Part shown: piece by piece, positions 43,301 to 54,254 of the stretch
Layout: each line of letters begins with the position of its first letter
How positions within the stretch are numbered: position 1 is the first letter of the stretch
NCBI GenBank assembly: GCA_051294375.1
Contig: CM119268.1
Span: 4,537,454 to 4,601,453 of the forward strand
Reading direction: 5' to 3'
Source: Paraspadella gotoi
Taxonomy: Eukaryota > Chaetognatha
Length of the DNA stretch: 64,000 nt
Made by a program: the position numbers and the translations under genes
Notes under the pieces: generated by a model
The model's database searches: none
What the model saw: only the letters and a program-made list of their open reading frames with translations
Told to the model about the DNA's origin: nothing

Positions 43301-45516
43301 TGAAAATACTATATTAAAAAAAATAATTTACTAATTTAATGTTTATAATTAGAAATTTTTAGTTTTATTTTTTATTTCTTTTTTTGTTAGTCTTCAAAAT
43401 CTTAAAAACAATTCTATGTTACTAAAAATGGTTCTGATGCTTGGTTCAAGTCTCTGGGAAAACTTCGTCAAAAATAAAGTCGTTTAAAAACTAATTAAAA
43501 AGATTTGAAGTTGTTAAAATCAGAAACAAATCAAATGCGTTCGATTTGCTCAATTATATCACCATTTTTTTTTTTATTTTTAGCAGTCATTCAACGATAA
43601 CTATATTTCCACTATTAATAATTCTCAAAACTCACATTCCCGGATCGAATCCCCAGCCTTCCGTGGATCGACCGACCACTTTGAGAATCCCGAAAGTCGC
43701 CGATCGACGATCGTATTCGGCGTCGGCGGAAATCCGGAGCCGGAAAGTCTCGGCGTCGTCTTTGGCGGAGCGAGCGACGATGAAAAAGGAGCCGGAATTG
43801 TCGTTGTTGTTGTTGCGATTGTCGAGGAGGTAAATCCTGAATGAACAAAAGAGCAATGGACTATTAATAGTATGTTTAAATTAACTGAAGTTTTTTTTTA
43901 CAAATGAAGAACCTAACTTAGGTAAGTATTTATAAATCTAACCTCGAAAGGCCACCGATCTCCTTCCATCCGCGTTGCTGGCGATTAAAGCTAAGAACGA
44001 CCCCTCTGGCTCGGACGACGACCCGAGCGGCACGACCGCCCTCTACCGCATCCGGGGATCCTTTCGGCCGCGGACGAGGGCTTCGAAAAGGCGGAGGTCG
44101 CCGCCGTTGGCTGGCGGCGTTCTTGCCGGATTTGGGCGCCGCCGCCGGGGGCGCTCTGCCGGCGTCCCCGGCGGAAATCGGCGAAGACATGTAACCGGCG
44201 GGGATCGCGGGGACCGGAAACCAAGATTGAGACGATGGAGGGGAACAGACCGGGGAAGATACCGGGGAATAGACCGGGGAACATGGGAGATTCCCCGCCG
44301 GGTGTAGGAATGGTTGATCTGCGGAGGGGAAAAAAAATTAAAAATGGAATGAAGACTAAAGAATCCGTGGGGGGAAAAAACTGACTGAGAATTAATGACA
44401 AAAAAATGATGGATGATAATGAGAGAATCACTGAAAAATGGGAGACTTTGGCCCCCGAAGGTTTTGTGAATTAATTAATCTGAAATGACACGAAGTCTTT
44501 AAAGAAAATTTGGATTCACCGATAGGACTTTTTGAAAACTTAAAAAATGAAAACGACCAAATGAACAACAACAAAAAAAAGAAAGCAAAAAAAGAAAAAA
44601 AAAACAACAAAAAAACAACAACTGAGATAATTGACAAAAATGAGGTTAAAACTTGAGTCTTCGATGGGAAAAATCTGCGGGAAAAATCGTCAAAGTTGAT
44701 GAACCGAACTGAAAAAAAAAAAAGAAACGAAAAATGAAACGTGACCGCGATTAACAACAAAAAAAGGGGTTAATCCCTGATCGAGAGTCAAAAAAAGGCT
44801 TTTCTTTTCAGTTCTTTAGGCTTTGTTGGTTTATTTAAATTTTAAATATATAATTATTAGTCAAAGAACATTTTTTAAATGCTTTTTAGACGATATATTG
44901 TTATATTGAGTTTCTTAAAAGCTGTTGGGCGTGCCTAGAAATGAGTCATAAATTAGTTTATTATTAACAGTAGTTCAAGATTTTTTTTTATTTGTATTTT
45001 TATTTCCTTCACGTCAAAGACCAAAAAAAAAACCGTTAACTTTTTTTTTTGGGGGGGGGAGGTGTAGCGGGCTTAAAAATAGAATATGGTATCGTATTTC
45101 TCCCCCATATAGTATTATAATTGCGACGACTTTTAACTCTTTTCGGTTAAAAGTACAACTGCACCGACTAGAAAAATCACAACAACAACAAAATCGAGTA
45201 ATATTGAAAAATCTAATCTAATCTAATCTAATCTAATTATTCTAATTAATCTCATTAATTTCAATGATCTCGTTATTTTCGTTAAATCTAATTGATCTCA
45301 TAAATATCATTTATTCGCATTAATCACAATAATCACGTGAATAAGATTAATCTCATTAATCTCATTAATCTCATTAAACCTCTATTTACTCGAAAGGGGA
45401 TTTTTATCATTTTCTCCGCCGACTTCTCCGCCTCTCGTCTCCAAAGCGCGAAGCACGACGTTGCCAGAGGTCGAGGCCGTGAGTGGCAGCGAGGGACGCC
45501 CTGTGGGGGACGCCAT
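38354..45516 (-). CDS. EVH1-domain, poly-proline actin regulator (Ena/VASP-like), five exons
   Basis: Exons 45516-45390, 44318-43943, 43836-43636, 43274-41254 and 38622-38354 join with phases 1, 2, 2 and 1 and give 998 codons including the terminal TGA. All introns are GT-AG. An EVH1 domain spans exons 2-4: ARVVVRARGVVLSF, a Gly-Trp pair, GLSRIYLLDN, GSFFIVARSAKDD, TFRLRISADAEYD, then FGFNFADESEARRF, which matches the order of strands and the final helix in Ena/VASP proteins. A long Ser/Gly-rich spacer, a poly-Pro block and SGSLAAALSAAKLK follow; the last resembles the Ena/VASP G-actin-binding motif. Two FLxELKxRx motifs come next, then a Pro-rich end. No C-terminal coiled coil is seen. By family, it would promote actin filament elongation at FPPPP-marked sites. 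Odd: an in-frame TAA at 42299-42301. WASP- or SPRED-type EVH1 proteins are less good matches. Confidence 0.72.
38935..39910. repeat. About 70-bp satellite, around 14 copies, indel-rich
   Basis: The unit contains CGCCTGCCAATCAAGTAT, ACACAGAGGCTCGA, ATTATAAGCACCACCTGC and AAATTCCTAACTCC. Copies differ chiefly by one-base insertions and deletions, a long-read error pattern. It lies in the last intron of the EVH1 gene. Confidence 0.85.
39911..41075. other. Intron sequence: GA-rich block and AT-rich unique DNA
   Basis: GA-rich from 40010 to 40350, then AT-rich. A 46-codon plus-strand open stretch at 40572-40710 is discussed under rejected items. No supported exon. Confidence 0.5.
41254..43274 (-). 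CDS. EVH1 gene exon 4 (2 kb) with internal TAA
   Basis: Acceptor TTTCTCTCCAG, donor GTTGGAG then GTGAGG. It contains the EVH1 C-terminal helix, a helical Glu/Arg-rich part (NEEELEREQMVLKTMLLRQ), many degenerate GS(L/F)(D/E) units such as YGSSGSLEH and FGSFDRNQ, a HERTNSYHG-like His-rich patch, Met/Ala/Pro-rich and poly-Pro blocks (about 41515-41640), the GAB-like motif and two FLxELKxR motifs. One frame is open throughout except TAA at 42299-42301. Confidence 0.72.
43636..43836 (-). CDS. EVH1 gene exon 3
   Basis: Acceptor TTCATTCAG and donor GGGAAT then GTGAGT. It encodes the EVH1 core, with a five-residue Asn run (DNRNNNND) inserted in a surface loop between the strands IYLLD and SFFIVAR. 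Confidence 0.72.
43943..44318 (-). CDS. EVH1 gene exon 2
   Basis: It follows a CTCCGCAG acceptor. It reads a Ser/Pro-rich leader (FPVPAIPAGYMSSPISAGDA), an Arg/Pro stretch, then the first EVH1 strands ending GLSR. The donor is TTTCGAG then GTTAGA, phase 2. If exon 1 is wrong, the Met in GYMSSP is an alternative start. Confidence 0.7.
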
Positions 45517-46004
45517 CGTTTGATTGATTGATTGATTGATTGATTGAATTGATGGTGGAATGCGTGATGTGAGTGAGTTGAGTGAGTGAGTGGAGGTGAG
45601 TGAGTGAGTGGAGTGAGTGAGTGAGTGAGTGAGTGAGTGATTGATTGATTTAATCATTTGATTGATTTGATTGATTTTTATTTATTTGAGTGGTGAGTGA
45701 GTGAGTGAGTGAGTGAGTGAGTGAAGTGAGTTGAGTGAGTGGAAGTGGTGAGTGAGTGAGTGAGTGGATTGATTTAATTGAATTGAGGTGATGAAGTGAG
45801 GTGAAGTGAGTGAGTGAGTGAGTGAGTGAGTGAGTGAGTGGAGTGAGTGAGTGAGTGATTAATCATTTGATTGATTTTGATTTAATTTTATTGATTGAGT
45901 TGAGTGAGTGAGTGATGGGATGAGTGAGTGAGTGAGTTGAGTGAGTGAGTGAGTGAGTGAGTTGATGATTGAGATTGATTGATTGATTATTTATATTTGG
46001 ATAT

Positions 46005-46035
<31 letters not shown>

Positions 46036-46130
46036 TTATTTATTTATTTATTTTATTTTATTTTTTTATTTATATAATTAATGATTATATTGCTGATTGA
46101 TTGATTGATGATTTTAACGGTTGATTGACT
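45180..46130. repeat. Tetranucleotide/pentanucleotide repeat field
   Basis: CTAAT and TCATTAATC repeats (45195-45375) flank exon 1 of the EVH1 gene on its 3' side. TGAT, then TGAG/GTGA repeats interleaved in blocks (45527-45990), then TTTA repeats (45995-46075) flank it upstream. Confidence 0.9.
45390..45516 (-). CDS. EVH1 gene exon 1 (start codon)
   Basis: ATG at 45516-45514 begins MASPTGRPSLPLTASTSGN. The donor is TTTCGA then GTAAAT at 45389, phase 1, which matches the next exon starting with two bases (AT) after CCGCAG. The ATG abuts the TGAT/TGAG tetranucleotide field, so the 5' UTR must either include it or be spliced. Confidence 0.55.
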
Positions 46131-46359
46131 CTTGACTCACTCCCTCAGCGTCACCGGCGCTTCGCCATTTCGTCACAGCTCCTCCCTCTTCTGTGGAAAG
46201 AACGAAAGGGAGGAGGAGGAGGAGAGAAGGGAAAGAAGAGGGATGACGAGACGAGGAGGGAGGACGAGAGGAGGAGGAACGAGGAGGAGGAAGAGGTTCG
46301 GAGAGATTCTCCACGGATCCGTGATGCGTGAAAGTTCATCGGATTTTTTCGGATGGCGA

Positions 46360-46560
46360 CTTTCGATTGGCGGAGGAAAGAAGGCGTATTGCTCTTCGCT
46401 CATTGGAACCGAGAAAAATAGGCGCGCCGTCATTGGTCGAAAGAAGATGAGGAGTAATTCGCGAGCGGCGATTGGCTGAGATGGATACGGAAGCCACGCC
46501 ATTGGGTCGAACCGACGACTTCCGGGGTAAAAAAAAAAAAGCCACGCCCAGAAATGGAGG
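46360..46560. promoter_or_regulatory. Five-CCAAT promoter-like cluster with ETS-like site
   Basis: ATTGG (CCAAT on the minus strand) occurs at 46366, 46402, 46432, 46471 and 46501, spaced 30-39 bp, all in the same orientation. GACTTCCGGGG at 46517 resembles an ETS site. The cluster lies about 0.85 kb upstream of the EVH1 gene ATG. CCAAT boxes are bound by NF-Y; function here is inferred. Confidence 0.5.
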
Positions 46561-47597
46561 ACGGCTGAAGAGAAGGAAAGAGAGGGGGGCTAGTGAAGTT
46601 GAGGGAGGGAAGATAGGGAGGGGGCAGAAAGGTAAGAGAGAGAGAGAAGNNNNNNNNNNNNNNNNNNNNNNNNNNNNNNNNNNNNNNNNNNNNNNNNNNN
46701 NNNNNNNNNNNNNNNNNNNNNNNNNNNNNNNNATAATTAGCTTTAAATTTTAATGTCGAATTAAATTTACGCTAGTTATGTTTCATTTTATTTATTTTTT
46801 TTAAATATTCATTTAACAATGTACGTATTAGTAAAGACTTTGCTGTGGGAGAAAAATAGACGAAACAAATTAATCAAAATAAAATAAAATAAATCCAAAA
46901 ACAGAAAACATTTAAAAAAAATCACCGTCCTGGCGAGAGAAATCTATCGCGTGACAAATCCACCATCGACAATTGAAAAACTCACTCAGCGTGTTGAGAG
47001 GGAGAAGAGTAGAGAAGAGAGAGAGGGATGAGACAAGGAGCAGGGGAGAGAGAGAGATGAGATGAGAGAGGGGAGCGGAGGAGAGAGACGAGAGAGAGAG
47101 AGAGACGGATGCAGAGAGAGAGAGAGAGAGAGAGAGAAGTATTAAGTGTCGATATTTACGAAAGGTTGTCGAGTCATTATTTATCCGTTTATCCGTTGAT
47201 CCGATTTTTTAGATCAAAAATCGATTTTAGATAAAAAGAATTTCCTTGTGTTGTGACCTTTTTATTTGGAATCGAGGTACAGTCGCACAATGAATAACAT
47301 TGTGGTACAATAAGTATACGTACACATTTTCCAGAGTGCAGTGTTATCATTTTATACAAGAAATTAGACCATGATTCCCGTATTACAATTATTAGATCCG
47401 AGAATCTTGAGTTGAGTTTTAAAAAACAAAATTAACCAGTCATAACATAACTGTACTAATTATTTGAGGGAATTTACTCATTTCAAAAATGTTTCCGTTT
47501 TGAGAGAAAAAAAATCAAATGCGGGTTTTAATGTTTGCCGTTTATTATCGGTGATCAAATTATGTCATTGTTTATTTTTCTGACGTAGGCGGTTGGC

Positions 47598-47630
<33 letters not shown>

Positions 47631-47974
47631 AGGAGAGGAAGAGACGAGACGAGAGGAGAGAGAGAGATATATATAATATATATAGAGAGAGAGATATATA
47701 GAGGAGAGAGATATAGAGAGAAGAATGAGGCGAGAGCGAGAGAGAGACAGAGAGAATATATGACTACCTTACTAACTAACAAACTCACATTTTTTTTTAA
47801 AATAGTTACTTTATTCTTCATTCATTAAATTTTAATTCATAAATGAAAAGATTCCATCGTTCAAAATTTTGTTCATTTGTTTTTATCTTAATTGATATTC
47901 CTTCTCGTCATCGTCGTCGTCTTCGGAATCAGACCGGGATGGGATGCGACTGAGGGTAAGGGACGAGAGGGGCG
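46561..47974. other. Gap, AT-rich DNA and (GA)n/(TA)n tracts
   Basis: Ns at 46650-46732. AG repeats at 46998-47137 and 47597-47755, the latter with TATATA insets. No gene seen. Confidence 0.55.
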
Positions 47975-48265
47975 ATGACAGCGGGGAAGTTCGGGGCGCT
48001 ATTTTCCAAAAGCGCCACATTTCTGAACTCGATTTTAACTCTCTAATTCTAAATCTTTAACCAAATCCCTAACCTTAATTTTTTTAAATCATAATCCGTA
48101 AACCCTAATCTTTAACCTTATATTCTAATCCTATTCCTTAATCCCTAACCCAATCTTTAATCTAATCCCTAATGTTATACTATGACCTAATTCTCATCTC
48201 CCACTCGTAACCTCATATTTAAAGATAATAGAAACTGGGCGTTTTTGAAAACTGTGGCCAAGGCG
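47975..48265. repeat. Dispersed family C copy
   Basis: GGGGCGCTATTTTCC-AAAAGCGCC on the left, degenerate CCCTAACC/AATCCCTAA units in the middle, and GAAACTGGGCGTTTTTGAAA then GGCC on the right. Both flank boxes are present, making this the most complete copy. Confidence 0.6.
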
Positions 48266-48421
48266 GATTAAACTCACTTAAGATTTTCGTTGCTTTTCGC
48301 CAGTTTTGTCTTTTCTTTTCCTTAAAAATAAAATATCAAAATAAATTATTATTAATTATAAAATTATTGTGATTAAACTTTCTTTCGTTGTGTTTTAGAT
48401 AATTGAAATTAAAGACAAATT

Positions 48422-48587
48422 CTTGATACAGCAACGATTTTATTTTATTGTACAGACAAGTTTCGGCTTTCATTCAAGCCTTCATCAGTGCTTTTGACAA
48501 TTCACAATTTTCATGTTTTCCAAATTGACTTTGGAAGAGAAAGAGAAACTTGTCTGTACAATAAAATAAAATCGTTGCTGTATCAAG
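48422..48587. mobile_element. Perfect 43-bp inverted repeat (hairpin element)
   Basis: Positions 48422-48464 and 48545-48587 are exact reverse complements (ends CTTGATACAGCAACG and CGTTGCTGTATCAAG) around an 80-bp loop. The flanks outside the arms are also partly complementary. It may be a fold-back MITE or a retroelement terminus. Confidence 0.8.
48455..48488 (-). ncRNA. Hammerhead-ribozyme-like core (tentative)
   Basis: The minus strand reads CTGATGA, A, GGCTT-GAATGA-AAGCC, GAAAC. This has the two conserved hammerhead boxes (CUGAUGA and GAAA) around a 5-bp stem II. It departs from consensus by one extra A before stem II. A possible stem III (TTGT-CTGT-ACAA) follows, ending in TA, a permitted cleavage-type dinucleotide. 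Confidence 0.25.
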
Positions 48588-48720
48588 ACTTTGACTTCAA
48601 TTTAAATTATAAAATTATTATAAATTTAACGTAAGTTGCCTTTTTCATTTAATGAGCAAGTTCGATTTTATCATAGAATCATGGAAGATCGCCTTAAAGG
48701 AAAATCATTTTAAAACCCCC

Positions 48721-48764
<44 letters not shown>

Positions 48765-51009
48765 ATTCGCGATTCATTTTACTTCCTCTCAATCAATTTC
48801 CAGATCCCCACGAAAGAAGAGAATAAAAAAGAAAAAAAATTTAATTTCAACGTCTTTTGTTTGTAAGAGTTGATTGAAAGTGACATCTGGGGGAAGAAAT
48901 GTTCACTCGGGCGAGGTATTTGAAGAAACGCTTTTTAAGTAGATAAATTATGTGTAATTTTTACTATCATCGTGGGAAAAAAAGGTTACTTTAGTAAACA
49001 ATTCGATAAGAAAATGACCAATTCATTGTATAGAAATGTCCAAAGTCAGGGGCAAGATAGCTTATTTATTGAATGAATGGATAATATTTATATTGCTTGT
49101 ACCAATTTCATGAAAATATAACAATTAAAATTGATAATTTTGATAAAAAGTCCTGAAAACTGTGGTGCTCTAAAAACTGTAATGTGAAATAAGATGTAGG
49201 TTATTGTAAATAATTTTTTTTGTTATAAATTAAAGCTTAGCAAATAAAATGTGTTATAAATACGGGGAAATTAACTTCGTGTCGAGAAACAAAGAAAATT
49301 AATCACCAAAAGTAAAAAAATAAAAAACTATTTCAATGAAGAAAAAAAATTTGGTTCAGGAAATACAAAAAAAAACGTTAAAAAAGACTAACTATTGATT
49401 AGGACTAAGCTCTGACGGAAAAAGTCAGAGGTTTTTTTAATATATTCTTTGACCGGCCAATGTAGAATGATGGCAATATTGCTATTTTTAAGTTTCAAAA
49501 AATCCGACCATAAATATAGAAAATATTAACCAAATCTTCGGAAAAATCCACCCCTTCTTTGGAAGATTTTCGCCATATAAGATTTTTTCCGAATCTGACT
49601 CCCGGTTTGAAAACTCTTAGAATTCGATCGTTAGCTCCTCTTTTACTTTTACTTTAAATAAAAATTTCACCAAAATGGACTAATTCACTTTAACATGATC
49701 GTATCATATTAAATAACCAAATGAAATGTAAAGAAAAATTTTGAGAGCCTTCAGACATATTGCTATCGGATTCCTGAATTCGAAGTTTATTGTAAAATGA
49801 CAATATACCTTAAATGCGTTGACATTGTATTGAAGTTGAGAAATCCCTTTATTTTCATATATAAAATTGCGTCAAAAATATTTTCCCGAGCGGACCAGTT
49901 CATTTGAATCGAATGGTTCGATGTCAAAATGAATGGTTATTTGTCAAGAGAAAAAAAATGCGAGCCCTTCAGATGTAACAGGATCGGAATCGAGTGTTTT
50001 TACATCTGTTTTTTACCTGAATTTTTCCAGGGGCGTTGACATTATTGGTAGTCAGATTTTAACGAAAATCTCCATTGAAAAAAAGTCTTCCTCGATTTCT
50101 AAGAACGACGTAGACTCCTATATTGATGTATATCACACATCTCAATCTTTTTACATTATCATTAATTGTACAAATTTAATTATACTCACGAAAAAATTAA
50201 TTATTTTTGTCTTTTCGTTTAAAATCCCATGTCAAATTTTATTCTCTGAACTTTTCCTAATTTGGCTTAAGAATTTTGTTTAAAGTGAAATTATAACGAA
50301 CAGTAACGAAAAATAAAAANNNNNNNNNNAAGCCAAGAATCGACGCAACCCTAATGAAAAATGAAAAGAAAATGGCGACTCTTAGGAGAAAATGGGAAAG
50401 ATGCCATCAATTGCCATTGTTACCGCCAGTTGCCATCTTAGGCGAGAGACTAAGAGGCGGAACTGATTTGAGCGCCTGTCATCCAAAGCGAGAAACACAA
50501 AAACAAAGCAAACACGAAGAAATTAAAAGAAAGAAAAAAAAGAAGAAAAATGAAGGATGAAGAGAAGAAGGAAAAAAGGAAAGAAATAAAGGAGGCGAGG
50601 AAAGAAAAGGGAGGAAAGAATGGAGGAAGGAGATAGAACGAAGGAAAGAAATAAAGGAGACGATAAAAGAAAAGGGAAGAATTAGGAAGATGGAAAGCTC
50701 AAGAGAAAAAGAAGAAAACGGAGCAAGGAGAAGACAGAAGAAAATTTTAAGTGATACAATAATTCAGGAATAGCTTGCAGGATTAGGCTACTTTATTTAC
50801 CGCCCATTTTGTAAGAGGCCGGAAGCCACCTTAGTTTACATTATTTATTAAATGAAAAAAAAAAGATTATGTTGGATATATCAATTTTAGAAACACTGAC
50901 TCAGGATTTAACTTTTAAGGTTATTAATCTTCAATCACACTGTATAACTGAAAGTCTTAAAATATGACCCTACTCTTAATTCCGCGCGATATTAAGAAAT
51001 TTTAATTAT
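48588..51009. other. AT-rich unique DNA, no supported gene
   Basis: Contains a short (CT)n at 48726-48763, a 10-N gap at 50320-50329 and a purine-rich stretch at 50500-50750. The frame at 49933-50283 is short and unlike its surroundings only by chance, and I do not call it. Confidence 0.5.
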
Positions 51010-51465
51010 AAACAAGAACGGTAATTCAAATGTGTTGCGCCGCAGTGACTGCCTTATCACGTATATTTCTTGTGTCATGACATGATATGATATGACTACA
51101 TGACTACATGACTATAACTTTCTTACCACATGTATTTATGACACGCACTGCTTTGGAATTACGTCTTTTATTCTTTATAGTTTTAGAATTTTTTCTGAAG
51201 GCGGCGCTAGCAGTCTCTTAGATTTGAGCAACAAACTATATGCAAGTTATGATCTGTATCTGTAATTATTTGTATTACCGCGGCCCATGGTCTTCGGACA
51301 AGCTTTCTGAAATAAAACAAATTACGAATTACAAATTACAAACATGAGCATTTTTAAAGTAAGTGGGACAGACCGACGGACAGACATACTGAGAGACCGA
51401 CTGACAGACCGCCCGAAAAGTGACTTATAGAGTTGCTCCGCGAGTACTCGCGACGCAACTAAAAA
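51010..51465 (-). mobile_element. Dispersed family A copy
   Basis: Reverse orientation of the 34836 copy. It ends with GAGTTGCTCCGCGAGTACTC then GCGACGCAACT, a near-perfect 30-bp palindrome centred on GAGTACTC. Confidence 0.6.
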
Positions 51466-51768
51466 TTAGCTTCTATTTTTTTACCCTCAGGAACGATGGC
51501 CGTATTTTTCTGCTCTCCCACGATTTTTTTGAGCCTTTGTTCAAAATTTGCCTCCTTATTTTTTCTCTCTTTCTCCAACAGAGGTCTTTGCATCGCGAAC
51601 TTGTTCACCTTTCCCGAAAAAAAAAACAAAGGACCAAAAAAGTATTTTATTGTTATAAAACTATGACGAACTAATCATTAAAATTATTATATATTACTTA
51701 TTTTTTATCCAATATTTGACTCTCTCTTCTCTCCTCTCCTCTCTCTTCTCTCTCTCTCTCTCTCTAAC

Positions 51769-51825
51769 CTCAGCCATCATGATAGATTTTTCCAAATCCG
51801 AATCAATCAAAGGCTCTTCGCTTTT
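51769..51825 (-). CDS. Putative 19-codon exon, acidic
   Basis: A strong acceptor (TTTTTCTTTAATCAG) precedes KSEEPLIDSDLEKSIMMAE and a GTTAGA donor at 51768; phase 0 on both sides. It could be the cytoplasmic part of the membrane protein whose exon lies at 52429-52647, which also ends in phase 0. No homology recognised. Confidence 0.4.
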
Positions 51826-52428
51826 CTGATTAAAGAAAAACCAAAAAAAGTAAAAAATCAAATCGTGAACAAAAAATGACATTAATTAACTAAATAGAAC
51901 CGTTGATATCATTCCGTAATTATTAAAAATCCAAATCCGCTTAGATTAAAAGTAAATTTTGAATTCAAACACTCATGATTAATATTAAACTGATAAATTA
52001 ATTAATTAATTTATCTCACCCGCCGAGTTGAATGTTTTGAATTCCTAGATGCGAGTCTGCTCGTCGAAAGAGCCTGATCGGATGGGTTAGTAAATTTAGT
52101 TCAATTTTTGGTTCCTTGATTGCTTGGTTCGTTGGGTCATTGCGTGGTATATCGTTTGGAATTTTTAATTGATAAATATATCTCAGGATGAGGCGGAAAC
52201 AAGTCTGAAGATTACAATCTGAAACTCTTTTGCCAACCCCCGCTAGTAATGGAATCGGACTTAAAGTTAGGTTTTCCGACCCCAAATACGGATTGCTTGC
52301 TCGCTTGCTCCACCTTTGTTCCAGCATGGTAGGTATCATGAGCCGTCGACCGACCTCATGAGCCTCCGTGTCACAAAGGCTGAACTTTGCCCCGGAGCGG
52401 CTCCCAACCGCCTTTCCCCGATTCTCAC

Positions 52429-52647
52429 CCGCCTGGTTCCGTTCCTCAGCCTGCTTCTCTGCCTGTTCCTCTGCTTGTCCATCTTCTTCTCGATATGCAT
52501 AAGCATCATACTCCTCTCGCTCGTCACGCTTCGTCGCCGTCGAATGAAGACGACGACGCCGACGACGACCAAGACGACCACGACGATGGAGACGGTGACA
52601 ATGACGGCGACGAACCATGGCTCAAAGCTTTTCGAAGAGTCGTCCAT
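52429..52647 (-). CDS. Putative exon of a single-pass membrane protein
   Basis: An ATG at 52647-52645, directly after TTTTCCAAG, reads MDDSSKSFEPWFVAVIVTVS, a 25-residue hydrophobic Val-rich segment, then FIRRRRS and a basic tail (EKKMDKQRNRQRSRLRNGT). It ends at a strong GTGAGA donor (52428), phase 0. The Arg cluster after the membrane segment suggests N-out topology. A competing Glu-rich frame covers 52380-52560, so an indel or another exon boundary is possible. Partner exons are uncertain. Confidence 0.38.
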
Positions 52648-52659
52648 CTTGGAAAATTT

Positions 52660-53045
52660 GGCCTTATGTTCCAAGAATGCCCCATTTATTAGGTTATTTA
52701 GGTTTAAAAATTAGGTTAAAGGTTAGGGTTAGGATTAGGTTGCGTATTGGGGTTAGAGGTTAGTTTAGTCAGGTGAGGGATTAGGGTTAGAGACTAAGGT
52801 TTAGGTCTAAAGGTAAGGTTAGGGTTGTAGATTAAAGATTTGAGTTACAAATTAAGGTTATGGGTTAGGCAATAAATATTAAATATTAAAGTTATTAAAT
52901 ATAAAATATTATTATTATTATTATTAATATTATTATTATTAATATTATTATTAATATTATTATTATTATTATTATTATTAAAGATTAAAGTTTAATTTAA
53001 GATCGGGGATAAAGAATCAGAAACGGGGCGATCTGGGAAAAGAAA
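52660..53045. repeat. Dispersed family C copy with (ATT)n
   Basis: TTGGAAAATTTGGCC-type flank (52650-52690), GGTTAGGGTTAGGATTAGG units (52700-52870), an ATT microsatellite (52905-52980) and a right flank containing CAGAAACGGGGCGATCTGGG. Confidence 0.55.
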
Positions 53046-53399
53046 GCTGAGTAATTTACCTCTTTTGTTATACTTAAAACGAAAGAAAAAATAAAGAAAC
53101 TGAAGGAAAAAAAGACGCAAAATGGCGGACGAAAAAAAAAGAAATAAATTGGAGGAGAAAAAAATCAGACGGAAATTTAAAATCTGTATGGATTCGAATT
53201 AATCGTGAAAAGTAGTGAAGAGGAAAAAAGGGACGACGGGACGACGGGACGAGTCCGGACTGGGGCGGTTGTCCGTACGTCCGTGCGAAAGTTAGTCTGT
53301 TATTCTACCATTTTGTAGTTTTAAAAAAAAGAGAGCTTTTCTTCGTTCAATTTGTTGCTTTAGATTTTTAGTCGGATCTGCTTATTGGAAGATCCCGAC

Positions 53400-53750
53400 T
53401 CTATAATTCACGTCCGTCCGTCCGTCCGTCCGTCCCACCTTAGCAAAAAACACCTATTACTCGTGATTTGATGGATGGATTGGAATGAAATTTTGTATGT
53501 GGTTAGGAAAGTGTCTGATTAAGCTGGAAATCAAGTTTCGAAGGAATCGTTTGAGTGGAAATGAGTTTAAATGGAAAAAACAAAAAACCTGTTTCACTAA
53601 TTGATTATGTTTCTTTTTCTTTTTATATTAAGATGTATAAATTAATCAAATAATTAATCAGTTAATTAATCAATTATTCAATTAATTAATCAATTATAAA
53701 TTAATCAATTATTAATTAATCAGTCAATTAATCAATCAAAACAAACATTT
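53400..53750 (-). mobile_element. Dispersed family B copy
   Basis: (CGTC)n then CACCTTAGCAAAAAACACC, TTACTCGTGATTTGATGG, TAGGAAAGTGTCTGATTAAG and GAGTGGAAATGAGTTTAAAT, the reverse complement order of the 12.2-13.5 kb copies. A (TTAATCA)n stretch follows to about 53740. Confidence 0.6.
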
Positions 53751-54254
53751 CGGAATTAATAAATAATTTGTTCATTAATTTAATGTTCTTAAAATCTTCT
53801 TAAAGCGGTTCTATTCGAAAGGCGTTAAAGTATATTTTTTTATTCTTCCAGATAAAAATGTGTTGAATTGTTTTCTTATAAATTTATTCACCTTCCTTGT
53901 ACAATTTTAATCAAAATAAAATCTAATTAATCATTTTACGTAGAGAATTTAAAAATAAAGCCTAGAATTAAAAGATAAAAAACATTTAAAAAAACCTTTT
54001 TTTTAACAAAATTGAATTCGATGATCTTTTGTTTTCTCGATCGACGATGAAAAGATTCGTCCAATTTTTTCGAAAAGATCGAAAAAGGGTTGAGTACCAG
54101 ATCGAAGGAGCCGGAGCCAACTGGAGCAATGAGTCGGAGGAGGAGAGGAGTGGCATAAGAGTAGCGGAAAAAAGTGGCTTGGGTGGAGCAGGATGCAAAG
54201 AAAGGAGCATAAACGGAGGCAAGTAAAACAAAATGAAAGAATAATAGAATGGCA

